Below are positions 46,270 through 57,760 of a stretch of 64,000 nt of DNA, piece after piece. Each line of letters starts with the position of its first letter. Positions within the stretch are counted from its first letter, which is position 1. Position numbers and translations under genes: made by a program. The notes beneath the pieces were generated by a model that saw nothing but the letters and a program-made list of their open reading frames with translations, ran no database searches and had not been told where the DNA came from. The DNA is from Phlebotomus papatasi (Eukaryota; Arthropoda; Insecta; Diptera; Psychodidae), in assembly GCF_024763615.1 (NCBI RefSeq), contig NC_077222.1:93963417-94027416 (forward strand). The letters are read 5' to 3'.

Positions 46270-47900
46270 AATTGAACGCTTTGCCATCCCTTTTTGAAAA
46301 CGTTTCTTCCGGAGAAATAGTTTTTTTTTATTTTCATAGAGCCTGTCCTAATTAAAGAAAATTTTTAAGTGCTCCTTAAAACAGAGTAAAAACTCATAAA
46401 GGTATCACATACCTATTTCTCACAGAATAAAGGTCTCACAGATCTTTGTAATCCAAACTTAGACACACTTTTTTTGTAGCTCTCCTTGAACAATGCAAAA
46501 CTTTTGAAAACTAATTAGAAATTTCTTTGGGAATCTTAATGTTTTACCCAAGATCGAGCATTTCGCAAAGTTAGAACGACTTGCTATCCCTTTTCCATCA
46601 AAAAATCAGCTATTTGTCCATTTTGCAACTGCAACTGAGGACACTTAAAACACTTGAAATTTTTCACAATTGAAACGCACAAATTGAATTGAAAAATGAT
46701 AGAAATTTCATAAAATTTCAATTTAGTTGAAATGAAAATCTGCAACTGATTTTTTGGCTGATGGTTTCTAAATAAAATATCAAAACTGTTTTAAAAGAAT
46801 TGGATTATATGAGTAAAATTATCAAAATATTTTCACAGTATCTATCTATCTATCTCCCGTTCAAATTATGCTCGAATGCTCGAATTTTTCAAACTGCAAT
46901 GTATTTTCAATTCTATCTAAAGCATGCAAAAAATAAATCAATATTGTGTGATAGCGTATTACCCGCGTTGGATTCTGGGAATTTTGCAGATATTGAATAA
47001 TTGAGCATTATAAAAATCCTTTTAATAGAAATATATTGAATTAAGGGAAAGTACATTACCTTCGGATGATTAAAACCTCGCTCAAGTAATTATTTTCTAT
47101 GTTTTTAATAGATTGACCCATAGCACTTTTCAGGAAATTTGAAGCACTGAATTAGCTATTAAAATATTATAATTATTAAATTGTGCGTAATACGATGTTT
47201 CTAAATATTTCGATTCAACAGCTTTTCTTATCGGATTATCAATATTTTTGAGAAATTGATTGAAATATGATCTTATGACTGAATTGAAATATTATCTTAT
47301 GACTTTACAGAATTGTTTACACAGTTCAAAGATGCCTGACAACAATTCTTTGGGTATTTCTACTCCGAAATCCAACAATAACTGCTTAATTTTCAAAAAA
47401 AACAAAAATTAAAAATAAAATAAAAGAAACAAATTATCACCTGTAAAGTACTAAAAATTCAGTTACAACAATTGTTAATATGAGCGACGATTGCTGAATT
47501 CTATTTTCAAAGAAAATCAGAATTCGTTTTAATAATTTTCCCACTTATTCAATGTTTTTATCTCAGATTCTTTTCGAGTTCTTTCATTTGGCTTTTGGAG
47601 TGTTAAAGATGCCAAATGGGGTGTATTGATCCTATTGCATAATGACAAAGGATACCAATAGAATTATTCATTGCCTGATAATGATGATGAGGCTAAATCT
47701 ATAATCCAGATATCGTGATTTAACCTCTCAACTTGGTTAATTTCCTTTGAATTGGTTGATAACTTTCAAAATTTAACAGTAAGGTTCAAAGTGTTTTTTT
47801 TTGGTTTGCGGAATCTTTGTTTTTTGGAAACTTTTTCTTTGGAAATCTTGTCTTTTATATATTTTAAATAAGTATTATATTTTATAAAATAATGAAATTC
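46270..47900. other. Intronic, no exon seen
   Basis: AT-rich intron sequence of the neuroligin gene. It contains a left-end fragment of the GGGGAAAGTACTCTCCC MITE at 47044 and a TATC microsatellite. Confidence 0.5.
46840..46856. repeat. Short TATC microsatellite
   Basis: About four TATC units. Confidence 0.85.
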
Positions 47901-47904
47901 CAAC

Positions 47905-48668
47905 AGTGTTTTGGGTAGTTTTTAGTTTCGTCATTTGGGGCAAAGGGAAATTTCCTGTATTTTGGGAAGTTTTTGGTTTCGTCCTTTGAGGCAAAGGGAA
48001 ATTTTCTGTGTTTTGGGAAGTTTTTAGTTTCGTCATTTGGGACAAAGGGAAATTTCCTGTATTATGGGAAGTTTTTAGTTTCGTCCTTTGGAGCAAAGGG
48101 AAATTATCGGTGTTTTGGGAAGTTTTTGGTTTCATCCTTTGGGGCAAGAGGAAATTTTCTGTGTTTTGGGAAGTTTTTAGTTTCGTCCTTTGAGACAAAG
48201 GGAAATTTTCTGTGTTTTGGGAAGTTTTTAGTTTCGTCGAGGGCAAAGGGAAATTTTCTGTATTTTGGGAAGTTTTCGGTTTGGTCCTTTGGGGAAAAGG
48301 GAAATTATCTGTGTTTTGGGAAGTTTTTGGTTTCGTCCTTTGGGGCAAATGTGTTTTGGGAAGTTTTTAGTTTCGTCCTTTGGGGAAAAGGGAAATTATC
48401 TTTTGGGTAGTTTTTAATTTCGTCATTTGGGACAAAAGGAAATTTCCTGTATTATGGGAAGTTTTTAGTTTCGTCCTTTGGAGCAAAGGGAAATTTTCTG
48501 TGTTTTGGAAAATTTTTGGTTTCGTCATTTGGGGCAAAGGGAAATTTTGTGTGTTTTGGGAAGTTTTTGGTTTCGTCATTTGGGGCAAAGGGAAATTTTG
48601 TGTGTTTTGCGAAGTTTTTAGTTTCGTCATTTGGGGCAAAGGGAAATTTTCTGTGTTTTGAGAAGTTT
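47905..48668. repeat. 51-bp minisatellite, about 15 units
   Basis: A 51-bp unit, for example GTTTTGGGAAGTTTTTAGTT followed by TCGTCATTTGGGGCAAAGGG and AAATTTTCT, recurs with small changes and a few shortened units. Because 51 is a multiple of three, frames stay open on both strands (17-residue periods such as PQRTKPKTSQNTENFPL on the minus strand). Lies in a neuroligin intron; no start, splice or protein evidence favours coding. Confidence 0.92.
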
Positions 48669-49008
48669 TTAGAACAGGTTTTTAGAACACAAGCGACAGA
48701 AGCGCTATCAGCGGCGGTCTGTGGTACATTTTATGCAGGGGAAGGCTTTTAGGTTTCGCACATACTCTAGCTTCGAAAACTTCGTATTTTTCCGATATTT
48801 CTTTAATAAAACTGACCTATCGCAAAATATTTTAATAGCCAGTCTTCAGTCACGCATTTCCTGAAAAAGTTAGGTCAGATTTATTAAAGGAACATGGGAA
48901 AAATATAAAGTGTCCGTCCAAAGCAACAGTGCGTGCGAACCCTGAAAGCCTTCCCCTGCTGAAAAGTTCTAGAACGTTAGGTTTGCATCCTGCTAATAAT
49001 TCACTCAC

Positions 49009-49481
49009 CTGAGATCGCGTTTTATCGCGTTGGTAATAAACTCCAGCAAATATGAGGACATTGAGTATCAGTAGACTGCATCCGATGGCAATTGTGACAC
49101 TCAAAGCTGTACTGTAGGCCGCGAATCCGTCCTCTTGCGGTGCTGCTGTTCCCTGCTGTGCCTCTTCAATGCCATCTGTGGTCTCGACAGCACTCTTAGC
49201 CCTCATCATCTTACCGTTTGTTGCAGATGACGCCGACAGGTTAAACAGCGAGAACACTTTTGTGGTATATATTGAATAATTCATTGGGCCACGCTCCTGC
49301 GGCGGACTCAGAGGCTTTATCGTCGATTCTGCCTCCAATCCCGCATCCCAATCATCATCCTCCAGCTGATGGTGCGACAGTGGAACATTTCCATTACCCG
49401 GCTTATGCAGGTCAGGCACTAAATTGAGCCAGAACGACAGTCGATGTGCACGGTAGTGGTTCTTCAGCTTTGGCTTCAAAT
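49009..49481 (-). CDS. Nlg: Neuroligin exon: end of esterase-like domain, stalk and transmembrane helix
   Basis: The minus-strand exon starts after ACATACAG and ends at CAG before GTGAGT. It holds two bases plus 157 codons. Residues 1-28 (LKPKLKNHYRAHRLSFWLNL, then VPDLHKPG) are the very conserved neuroligin segment closing the cholinesterase-like domain. Residues about 30-120 form a low-complexity extracellular stalk rich in acidic residues and proline, with two N-glycosylation sequons (N67-Y-S and N80-L-S). Residues about 124-147 are a single hydrophobic helix, followed by the basic stop-transfer YYQRDKTR. Type I membrane topology follows. The open frame runs on past the donor into the intron, but that stretch has no neuroligin character and the donor is near-consensus. 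The exon ends in phase 0, matching the next exon. Confidence 0.92.
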
Positions 49482-51082
49482 CTGTATGTTATTTGTTTTT
49501 GTAGCCAAACACCCCGTAGAAGAAGGAAGTTAAAGAGAAAAAGGTGAAAATTTAATGCAATGCGACTCCTCAGTTCTGTTATTTTTTTTTGCTGTTGCTC
49601 AGAACTCGAGAGAAGTCAATAGTGATTCCGAGAAAAGCACTAGTATATTTTTTTATCACCTTCCTTCAATTACTTTCTACTCAAGTTGCTTAAAGTTTCA
49701 ATTTTCACTCCAATTGGGGTTTGTTAAAAAAAATTGCTACAGTATCGAGTGTCAAAATGTAAGGGACAAATGCAATTATTGCCAGCTGTACGTATTAAAT
49801 AGTTGCTCACTGCATGAGTTTTACTACATTTGCTACAAACACATCTTGTTATGCAATAATTCTCACGATAGCTACATTTTTGACAACACAAACAATTTCC
49901 TTCTTTATCATATTTCCACTCAATTCCATTCCAAAAAGCAGTATTTGTCTTGATTTCTATTTCGTAAAACCTAATTGTAGATAAGTTTTCCACATGTTTA
50001 CTTAGTAAACCATTAAAAAAGAAAAACAGTATGTTTTCTCAAAAACTTTTCCATCATAAATTCTTCCTTCACTATTCCAAAAGTTTCCGCTAAGAGATTC
50101 TTCCTGTCAGAACATGTTATTTAGAGCAGAAAAAAACCAATATCGTACCAAGAGATATGAAAACTATTTCACAAATGTATACAACCAAAAAAAATATGAC
50201 ATTTCAATTAGACCAAACAGATAATTATGTCTGAATAAAGTTGATAACTGTGGAATTGGGTTATTTTGCGTAAAATTTCTGTTAAAATCAAAACATTAAT
50301 TCTACATCAATAACTATATTTATATCTTTATATAGAATATTTCATCAACCCAAAAAGAATCTTCTATAAATTGCTGTGCATGCTCAAACTATTTGAATTT
50401 TATTCCACGCAATAACACATTTTTCACACCGAATTATTTTTGTTTTTGCCCCACCTGTTTCATAAAATCAATAAAATATTTGAATAATTTAATCTAGCGC
50501 ATCAATACACTAGATGGTAAAGTTTAATTATAAAAGCAAATTCACAATAACACTGAGTGCAGCGATAATATTGTATCCGAGGTCTCGGATTATTTGTCTA
50601 ATTGGTTAGATTCCAATTAGTTGGAAAAAACTTTCAATTTTATTAATTTAAATTTGTTCTTGCCCCCGTTATCTAGGCAAAAACCATTCCTGATGTTTTT
50701 TGTAGTTATTTAACCATAGTTTAACTCTTGCTAAAGCAATTTAAATTTTCATAAAGAAAAACTTAAAGGTACTGAAACACTTGAAAAGTTTGCAGAACTA
50801 TATTGAATCCAAAAGAAATTGTTTGTAAGGCGACCGACCAACAGGACCTTGTAAAAAGTTTAGTCAAGTGGACGTTTTTTGCCAATTGAGCTAGACTTTC
50901 ATAAGAAAAATCATTTTCTAGGTAATTTAAAATAAGATCGAGTTGACTGAGGGTTTGTCAAAACTCTTTCATACTTCGTAGAAGAACATCCTCTTGACAA
51001 ATAAATAACAAACCCTTGTATAAAAAGGCGAGAGGAATTAGTCTTGGTTGGATTGTATAAATGAGAGTATGACCGTGGTGTC

Positions 51083-51717
51083 ATATAAAGAAAAGCCGGA
51101 AAGAGAGCCATATAGAAAGCAAAATTTCAAATGGAAAATCACGTGTGTTAGAAAGAGTACACTCTAATGGAGTAATACGATCAGTAAGATATTATTGTTC
51201 GTATTAATTGTTTTCTACATCGTATTAAATGCCATTCGAGCAATTTTCCATGCGTGCCAACTGCGATTCGGTCAGTTTTCGAGCAATTGCATTACTGCCA
51301 ACTTTGTACGCAGAGGGAAAATGCGAAAGAGACGCAAGATAAAACAATTTACTATCTTTTTTTGCCATTTTCCTAATATTAATCTTTTATGTGACATGGG
51401 CATGAAGCTCATTACCATGTCACATATAAGATTAATATTAAGATTAATACTTTCTGAACTGCGAGAATGCCAACAAAAGATAGCAAGTGTTTTATCTTGC
51501 CTCTCTCTCGCGTTTCGCTCGAAAAGTGACCGAATCACAGTTGGCACGCATGGAAAATTGCTCGAATTGCCTGTAATACGATTCAGAAAGCAATTAATAC
51601 GAACAGTACATATCTTACTCATCGTATTACTTCACTAGGGTGTACTCTTTCTAACACACGTGATTTTCCATTTGAAATTTTGCATACCATATACCTCTCT
51701 TTTCGGCTTTTTTTATG
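51083..51717. repeat. 635-bp foldback element, complete copy
   Basis: Arms of about 310 nt meet near 51400 at a short spacer between TGTGACATGG and CCATGTCACA. The arms share AAAATCACGTGTGTTAG, CAACTGCGATTCGGTCAG and TAAGATTAATATTAAG in inverted form. Single-arm copies are at 1337-1695 and 26175-26385. Confidence 0.85.
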
Positions 51718-51989
51718 TGTTTTGGGGGAGATTTCCGAGATGGTGAGTTAATCACGTGATAATTGCACCGCTCTGGGATCTTCCTTTGTAAGGAATTTGT
51801 GAAGCTTTTGCAAAAACTTTCATGTTAATTCCTAGGTTTTGTGATTGTTTCACATAACACTTTTGTGTGAAAGCTTCACAAAACATAATTACAAAAATCG
51901 ATCTAAAAGTCGTGAATCTGTCACGTAACTAAGTCACGCATCTCAGAATTTATGCCCTGGACCCTTAGGAGTGGACAATGCGTTATTTT

Positions 51990-52132
51990 AGGGCCTTGAC
52001 AGACTTTAGGATTAGCCGAGAGATGGCTTAGCATAATTATATTCAAAATAGCGGTCAAACTACTTTTACAACATTTTCTACTAAACCGTATCTCGGCTTC
52101 AGTCGCAAATCTGCCTAGGACTTTAGGACCTT
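51990..52132. mobile_element. MITE, AGCCGAGAGATGGC family
   Basis: GGGCCTTGACAGACTTTAGG, then ATTAGCCGAGAGATGGCTTA at the left; TATCTCGGCTTCAGTCGCA at the right. Confidence 0.65.
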
Positions 52133-52187
52133 TTCTAAAAGATTCAAATAAATAAAGAAAGGATAATTAATGTTTAGTTTTTAATTT

Positions 52188-53501
52188 CACGGTGCGACAA
52201 AATTTACCTTTTTGTGGGTGTCTTTGACGAGAGTGCCAAAACTTGTTAGAGGGTCATTTAAGGACCTCAAATCTGCAATCCGTTTGTCCGGGTCACCTCT
52301 AGATTTTTTTGGAAAAGCATTTTTTGTTTTTTGATGTTTTATAAAATTCAAAAATTCATATCTCTGGTTCTAATTATCCGGTGGTAGTCACATAAAGCTA
52401 AACTGACGCGTAATTTCATCCTCTATAACTCTTGTGAACATATCAAGCATCTACGATGAAAATGAAGTATATTTTTTAAAGATTTTTTGAAAAAGGGCAC
52501 CTAAAATGGTGCATTTTTCTGTGTTTTTTCCATCTTCTAGTAATTTTCCCACTTTAATAGAGCATTTTATATGTCAAATAACTATGCCTAAAAGTTAGAG
52601 AATTTAATATTCTTTCATTTTCTTTTGGTTTGAATTTTCTATCTTAATTTGTTTATTCATAATAATTTTTTGAAAATAAAGTGCATTAAAATCTCTTATT
52701 ATATATAATTATATTAGTATCTTTGTCTAACCTACTGAAGAGCATTCTCTTTTGCACTCTCACTTACACATTTCATATAAAAAGAGGTGAAATGAAAGAA
52801 AAGGACGTATTTAGAAATAGAGAGAGAAGAATAGCTGTTATGAGTGCCAAAAAACTATTCTTCTCTCTTTATTTCTATATACGTCTCTTTTTTTCATTTC
52901 GCCTCTTTTTATATGAAATGTGTAAGCGAGAGTGCAAAAGAGAATGCTCTTCAGTAGGTTAGACAAAGATACCAAATAATTATATATAATGAGAGATTTT
53001 ATTTTTATAATAATGCATTTTATTTTCAATAAATTATTGTGAATAAACAAATCAGGATAGAAAATTTAGACCAAAAAGATATGAAAGAATATTAAATTCT
53101 CTAACTTTTAGGCATAGTTATTTGACATATAAAATGCTCTATTAAAGTGGGAAAATTACTAGAAGATGGAAAAAACACAGAAAAATGCACCATTTTAGGT
53201 GCCCTTTTTCAAAAAACCTTTAAAAAATATACTTCATTTTCATCGTAGATGCTTGATATGTTCACAAGAGTTATAGAGGATGAAATTACGCGTCAGTTTA
53301 GCTTTATATGACTACCACAGGATAATTAGAACCGGAGATATGAATTTTTGAATTTTATAAAACATCAAAAAACAAAAAATGCTTTTCCAAAAAAATCTAG
53401 AGGTGACCCGGACAAACGGATTGCAGATTTGAGGTCCTTAAATGACCCTCTAACAAGTTTTGGCACTCTCGTCAAAGACACCCACAACGTGTCGCACAGT
53501 G
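52188..53501. repeat. 1.3-kb near-perfect palindrome (foldback element)
   Basis: Two arms of about 647 nt (52188-52834 and 52855-53501) are inverted copies around a 20-nt spacer. In a stretch of about 290 nt compared by eye only four substitutions were seen. Outer ends are CACGGTGCGAC and GTCGCACAGTG. Short open frames near the centre are mirror products, not genes. Lies inside a neuroligin intron. Confidence 0.9.
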
Positions 53502-53909
53502 TTTTTTAAGACGATATGAGAGAATTATCTTGATAACATCGGACTAAAAAATCTAATGTGATTTTAAAGTTTACAATTTTCCAACAATATGCAACTACCG
53601 TTACTGTAGTTAAGAAGATCCAAATTAAAAAGAATTAGTGGTTTCGCTTACGTGTTGTGCAAAAGAACCAACCAAGTCAGAAAAAAAAGATTGTCGGAGA
53701 AATATTGGCTCTATTGCACTATTTTTCTTGCAATTTAATCACAAATAAAATACGATGGGAAAGTTGTGGCACAAGAACTACCTAATTGAAATAACTTTAG
53801 TTTGGTCACAACAAAAGAATTATTGTGACGATCTAACTCTGAGATTTCCAGGTCTATGGGGGTTCTAAAACCCTTAAAAAATTGTAATCTTTCGCAGGAA
53901 GAATTATGA

Positions 53910-54128
53910 TAGGGGAATATAAGGCATGTTTCGCACAGAGTGAACCTTCAAACAATGTGAGTTTTCTCTTTGTTTGCAAAGAGCTGACTTACCAATTCTC
54001 ATCTCGTCTCATGAGCTTAATAATTCTATCTTATGACTAAGAAATGACGAATTAGCTCTTTGCAAACAAAGAGAAAATTTGCGTTGTTTGAAGGTTCACT
54101 CTGTGCAAACCATGCCAACATTCCCCTA
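53910..54128. mobile_element. 219-bp TIR element with about 50-nt arms
   Basis: TAGGGGAATATAAGGCATGT (left) with GTGAACCTTCAAACAA inside; mirrored to TTCCCCTA at the right with TTTGAAGGTTCACTCTGTGC. Arms also share CTCTTTGTTTGCAAAGAGCT. Confidence 0.85.
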
Positions 54129-55609
54129 CATGGCTGAGGTACTATATGTAATATTTTTTATTGTCAAAGCTGAAACTCAAACTCGTTAAAAAGCTTTTTA
54201 ACTCTGCGATTTTCGTTAGCTGAAGAAGACTTTTTGCTAGATTGTGAAATATAAAAATCATAATTTTCACTAAAAATGAGTACGACATGCAATATTTTCC
54301 AAAGCTGAATAACTAATATATTCCATTTATCTAATATAATAAATCTCATTTATGTTGCTATAATTAATATCCGAAATGAGATTGGAGTTAGAAAAATTGA
54401 ATATGGAATCATCAATGAAATACATATTTAGCACAAAGTGATATAGTACTCAGAATCACTCGATAACATTGTTTATTAAATTTATTCCCAAAATTCCCAA
54501 CACAATAATTACTTTAATGTCTATCCTTTGATCGCAATTGAGTTCAAAGGAACTTTGACCAATATGGAATGTACTCTACTATAAATCATCACTACAATAT
54601 TCTTCTCTTATGGGATGTGTAACACGAAACTCCATAGAATATGGCATCAAAGTGATAAGCAAACATTTTAGAAGATGATTGAGTAAATTTATAGTTGCTT
54701 GTTCTCCTAAAACCCATGCAATTTATCAATTAAGTGGTGGTGTGTGAGTATTGGAAAATTCACTGGGGTTGGATCAATTCAAAATTAATAGTTTCCGGAG
54801 CAAATTGTTATGATAAATTTCATTTCTGCGAGAAATTATTATGTCCAATAAAATGAAAGATATATTGGGGTATGGGGATGAGGTGGTACCCTTTTGCATA
54901 CAAAATAGATCCATCAATATACATATTGTTTGTGAGAAATTCAATCAATACTTAATAACTGAAACATAGTGGAAAGCCTATGTGGAGAGCATGAGATTCA
55001 ACTTCTTCGCACAAAAGGTCATAAATTTCATTGTTGAATAAATTCATTTGGGGGTTGAAATCGACAAACCACCCGGGATAGAGAACGCTGAAGAGGGTCA
55101 ATTTTGTACAAAATTAAATTTAACTATATTAAAATTTAATAAGGTACAAAGAACAAAATTTGTAGTTTCATATAAATTTCTATCATTTGAACCTAATTAG
55201 AAAGTTTTAGCAACTTTTCCATTTTCCCTCAGCACGGTAGTTGAAATTGCAGTGATATTTTTTTTTTGTAATTACTTTTATAATTTACGTTTCACCACAA
55301 GGCTCAACTACAAAGTTACTATACATTTCAAAGTCGAATACAAACTCAATAAACGTTGAGATGAATTTATATTTTAATAGTTTCTGTGGTTTTGTATTAA
55401 AGCATATCACTGTAACTTGTTAGACTTTCACTCAAAAACTTTTAAGCCGCTTTAAGGTTTATCCACAAAGTCAAAATAAAATTTGAAGGAATGTTGATAA
55501 TAACTCCTGTACACTTTTTATTCACTATGCAATAATTTTGAACTTTTTTACTGCTCGAACTCAAAGAGAGAGCAGTTATATAATCGACTTTTTTACAACT
55601 TGTCATCCT

Positions 55610-55980
55610 TCTAGAGCTTAAACGGTACGAGATATCAACTTCCAGTCTTCGGTGACCCCCAATAAAAATAACGATATCTCTAGATGTTTCTTTTTCTTCC
55701 ATTCCCACCCCTCTCCATCCCCTTCAAAACCATGTTTTTTTGTTTAATTTTTGGATATGTTTTAAAAGTGATCCATGCGAACATTTCGTCCAAACATACC
55801 CATAATCTAAAAAATCGTCATTTTAAATTTTTGAAGGAAAGGGTTTTTACTACTTTAGACAGTCTATTTTTCAACCGATGTGGTTAAATTTGAATTTTTG
55901 GAAAGGTCTTGAAATTTCCAATCAGATTGCATCGGTCGCAATCGGTAATGAATCTATTAAGTATTAGTAAATGACCAATC
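55610..55980. repeat. Dispersed GAGAGATA repeat, copy
   Basis: AACGGTACGAGATATCAACT, CCAGTCTTCGGTGACC, CCATTCCCACCCCTCTCCAT, then GGATATGTTTTAAAAGTG. Directly followed by a second copy at 56030-56300. Confidence 0.65.
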
Positions 55981-56029
55981 TTTTTTTTTTAAATATTCTT
56001 GTTTTTTCGAGCGTAAACTTGTTACACAT

Positions 56030-56300
56030 CTGGAGGCGAAACGGCGAGAGATACGAACTACCGATCTTCGGAGGACTTCCCTATAAGTCTATCCAAGGCA
56101 CATTATTATGATTTTTATTAAACCCCCCAACCCCTCCAACCCTTCGAAAACCATATTTTTTCGGTTTTTCTCGAAAACGGCTCCTACAATTTCTTTTATT
56201 TTTGGATATGTTTTAGAGGTAGTCCACGCGCATATTTCGTCCAAACATACCTATGACCTAAAAAAATCTCTATCTTGAATTTTTTAAAGTCAAATTTTAA
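56030..56300. repeat. Dispersed GAGAGATA repeat, tandem neighbour
   Basis: AACGGCGAGAGATACGAACT, CGATCTTCGGAGGAC, TTTCTCGAAAACGGCTCC, GGATATGTTTTAGAGGTAGT. Same order as 55610-55980. A short start fragment of the same repeat is at 23896-23960. Confidence 0.65.
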
Positions 56301-56301
56301 C

Positions 56302-57020
56302 CGTGCTATCACACTAGGATTTTTTCAATTTGTAAATTCAATTTAATTTGCAGATGAATTGTTTCTATGCGTTATTTTGCATTAAAAATCATTTGAATTG
56401 ATATATTTTCACCTATTTATTGATATAAACTAAAACCTGGCCCAGCAAAACATGTTTAAATATGCTAAAGCAGCATAAATGTGAGTGCTCAATTAAATTT
56501 GAATTCAGCAAATTAAAATGTTAAAATTGCTCATTAATTTCAATTATATTGCAGTTAAACAAGTAGCCTTTTGCACCAAATTGTTCCTATAAAATTTATT
56601 TGCGCGTAATTAATTATTATTTGTGGCCAAAAAAAAAAGTATACACTGATTAGTGATACACTTGTACGCGAGTGAAGCTTAAGTATCAGGAGCAATTCAT
56701 TAAATTTCTCTAAAGCCATTCAAAGAAAATTGTTGTAAATGTATGAGAGTCTTTTCATCAGCCACCTTGCTCACAACTCTTTCTTCTGGCTTTGGGGATC
56801 CTTCTGCATAATAGACAAGTAACTTACAGATAAGTACTATCATACATTTTCCGGAGTTCACAATCAAAAATCTCGCGGCACTATTTAAAATTGAGCAAAT
56901 TTCTTGCAAAATGTGTCCTGGCTGTGAGAATTTTCAAGTAAATTCTAGAAATCTTGTAATGCTCAGTTGGCTCAATTGAATTTAAAATTAAATTGTGAAA
57001 ATCCTAGTGTGATAGCACCG
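56302..57020. mobile_element. TIR element, GTGCTATCACACTAGGATT ends
   Basis: CGTGCTATCACACTAGGATT at the left, AATCCTAGTGTGATAGCACC-like text at the right. Inner arms echo AAATTCAATTTAATTTG. The minus-strand open frame at 56700-56909 has no recognised domain. Confidence 0.75.
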
Positions 57021-57184
57021 CAACTGATCTTGAAATAAATAATGAATAGGTTAAATATCCGAGAATGATTTATCTTTTTCGTGTTTACATTTTTTGTGTG
57101 TCCGTATGCTTATAACTCATTCCAGAACATTGTAGAATGATGACTTCTTTACCAATTATTGATTTTGAAATGCTTTTTGTCATT

Positions 57185-57760
57185 TATGACTCCGGCACAC
57201 CTTTGAGATCAAGAAAATTTCATGAAATCAAAAATCACATTCCTTTCTTTTTCAAAGGTTCTGCATATGTCTATGCTGGATCCCAGTCAAAATTCCGAAA
57301 GCCAAAAATCCGAAAGCCAAAAACCCGAAAGCCAAAATCCCGAATGAGCCAAAATCCCGAATTCTTAAAAGTGTCATAGCTACTTTCTCGATTGCACCCG
57401 CGCTTGCTGGAGGCAAAGGGAAATCTTCTGTGTCTTGGGAAATTATTCTAAAAATTTTCCTCCATATAATTTAATCCCTTTCAGGATTTCGAACATTCGG
57501 GATTTTGGCTTTTGGGATTTTGGCGTTCGGGATTTTGGCTTTCGGGATTTTGACTTTCGGGATTTTGGCTGCCACCGGTCTATCCTATTCTGTTGCACTC
57601 TTCTTCTTCTTTTGAACATCACACCAAATTAAATTTCGTTTAGTACAATTTGGAGTCGAAAGAGTAGGATAGACTTATGCAAATCTTTTGAAAAAGCAAG
57701 GACGCGAATTTTTATTTTATGAAATTTTATAGATCTAAAAGGTGTACCGGAGGCATTATG
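57185..57760. repeat. ATCTAAAAGG repeat copy, split by another element
   Basis: ACTCCGGCACACCTTTGAGA at the left and AGATCTAAAAGGTGTACCGG at the right are inverted ends. CTTCTTCTTCTTTTGAACAT follows the inserted element 57281-57575. Confidence 0.7.
57281..57575. mobile_element. Element with inverted arrays of a 15-bp unit
   Basis: The left array (57284-57362) repeats CCGAAAGCCAAAATC about five times; the right array (57484-57571) repeats the complement GGGATTTTGGCTTTC. Between them is a core with GGCAAAGGGAAATCTTCTGT at 57412, nearly identical to the 51-bp minisatellite unit. It appears to have inserted into a copy of the ATCTAAAAGG repeat (57185-57760). Confidence 0.75.

Larger units (their letters stand above)
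42064..49008 (-). other. Nlg: Neuroligin intron (about 6.9 kb)
   Basis: Bounded by a GTGAGT donor at 49008 and a CA-rich acceptor at 42064, both in phase 0. It carries the 51-bp minisatellite (47905-48668), three large TIR elements built of short sub-repeats, and a TIR element at 42391-42980. A small cytoplasmic-tail exon could be hidden here; none was recognised. Confidence 0.75.

Noticed and set aside
48850..49008. Open frame continuing from the neuroligin transmembrane exon
   Set aside because: A near-consensus GTGAGT donor ends the exon at 49009; the extension has no tail motifs and the true tail exon joins in phase.
52723..53050. Mirror-image ORFs MSNLLKSILFCTL... on both strands
   Set aside because: Products of the palindrome centre, not genes.
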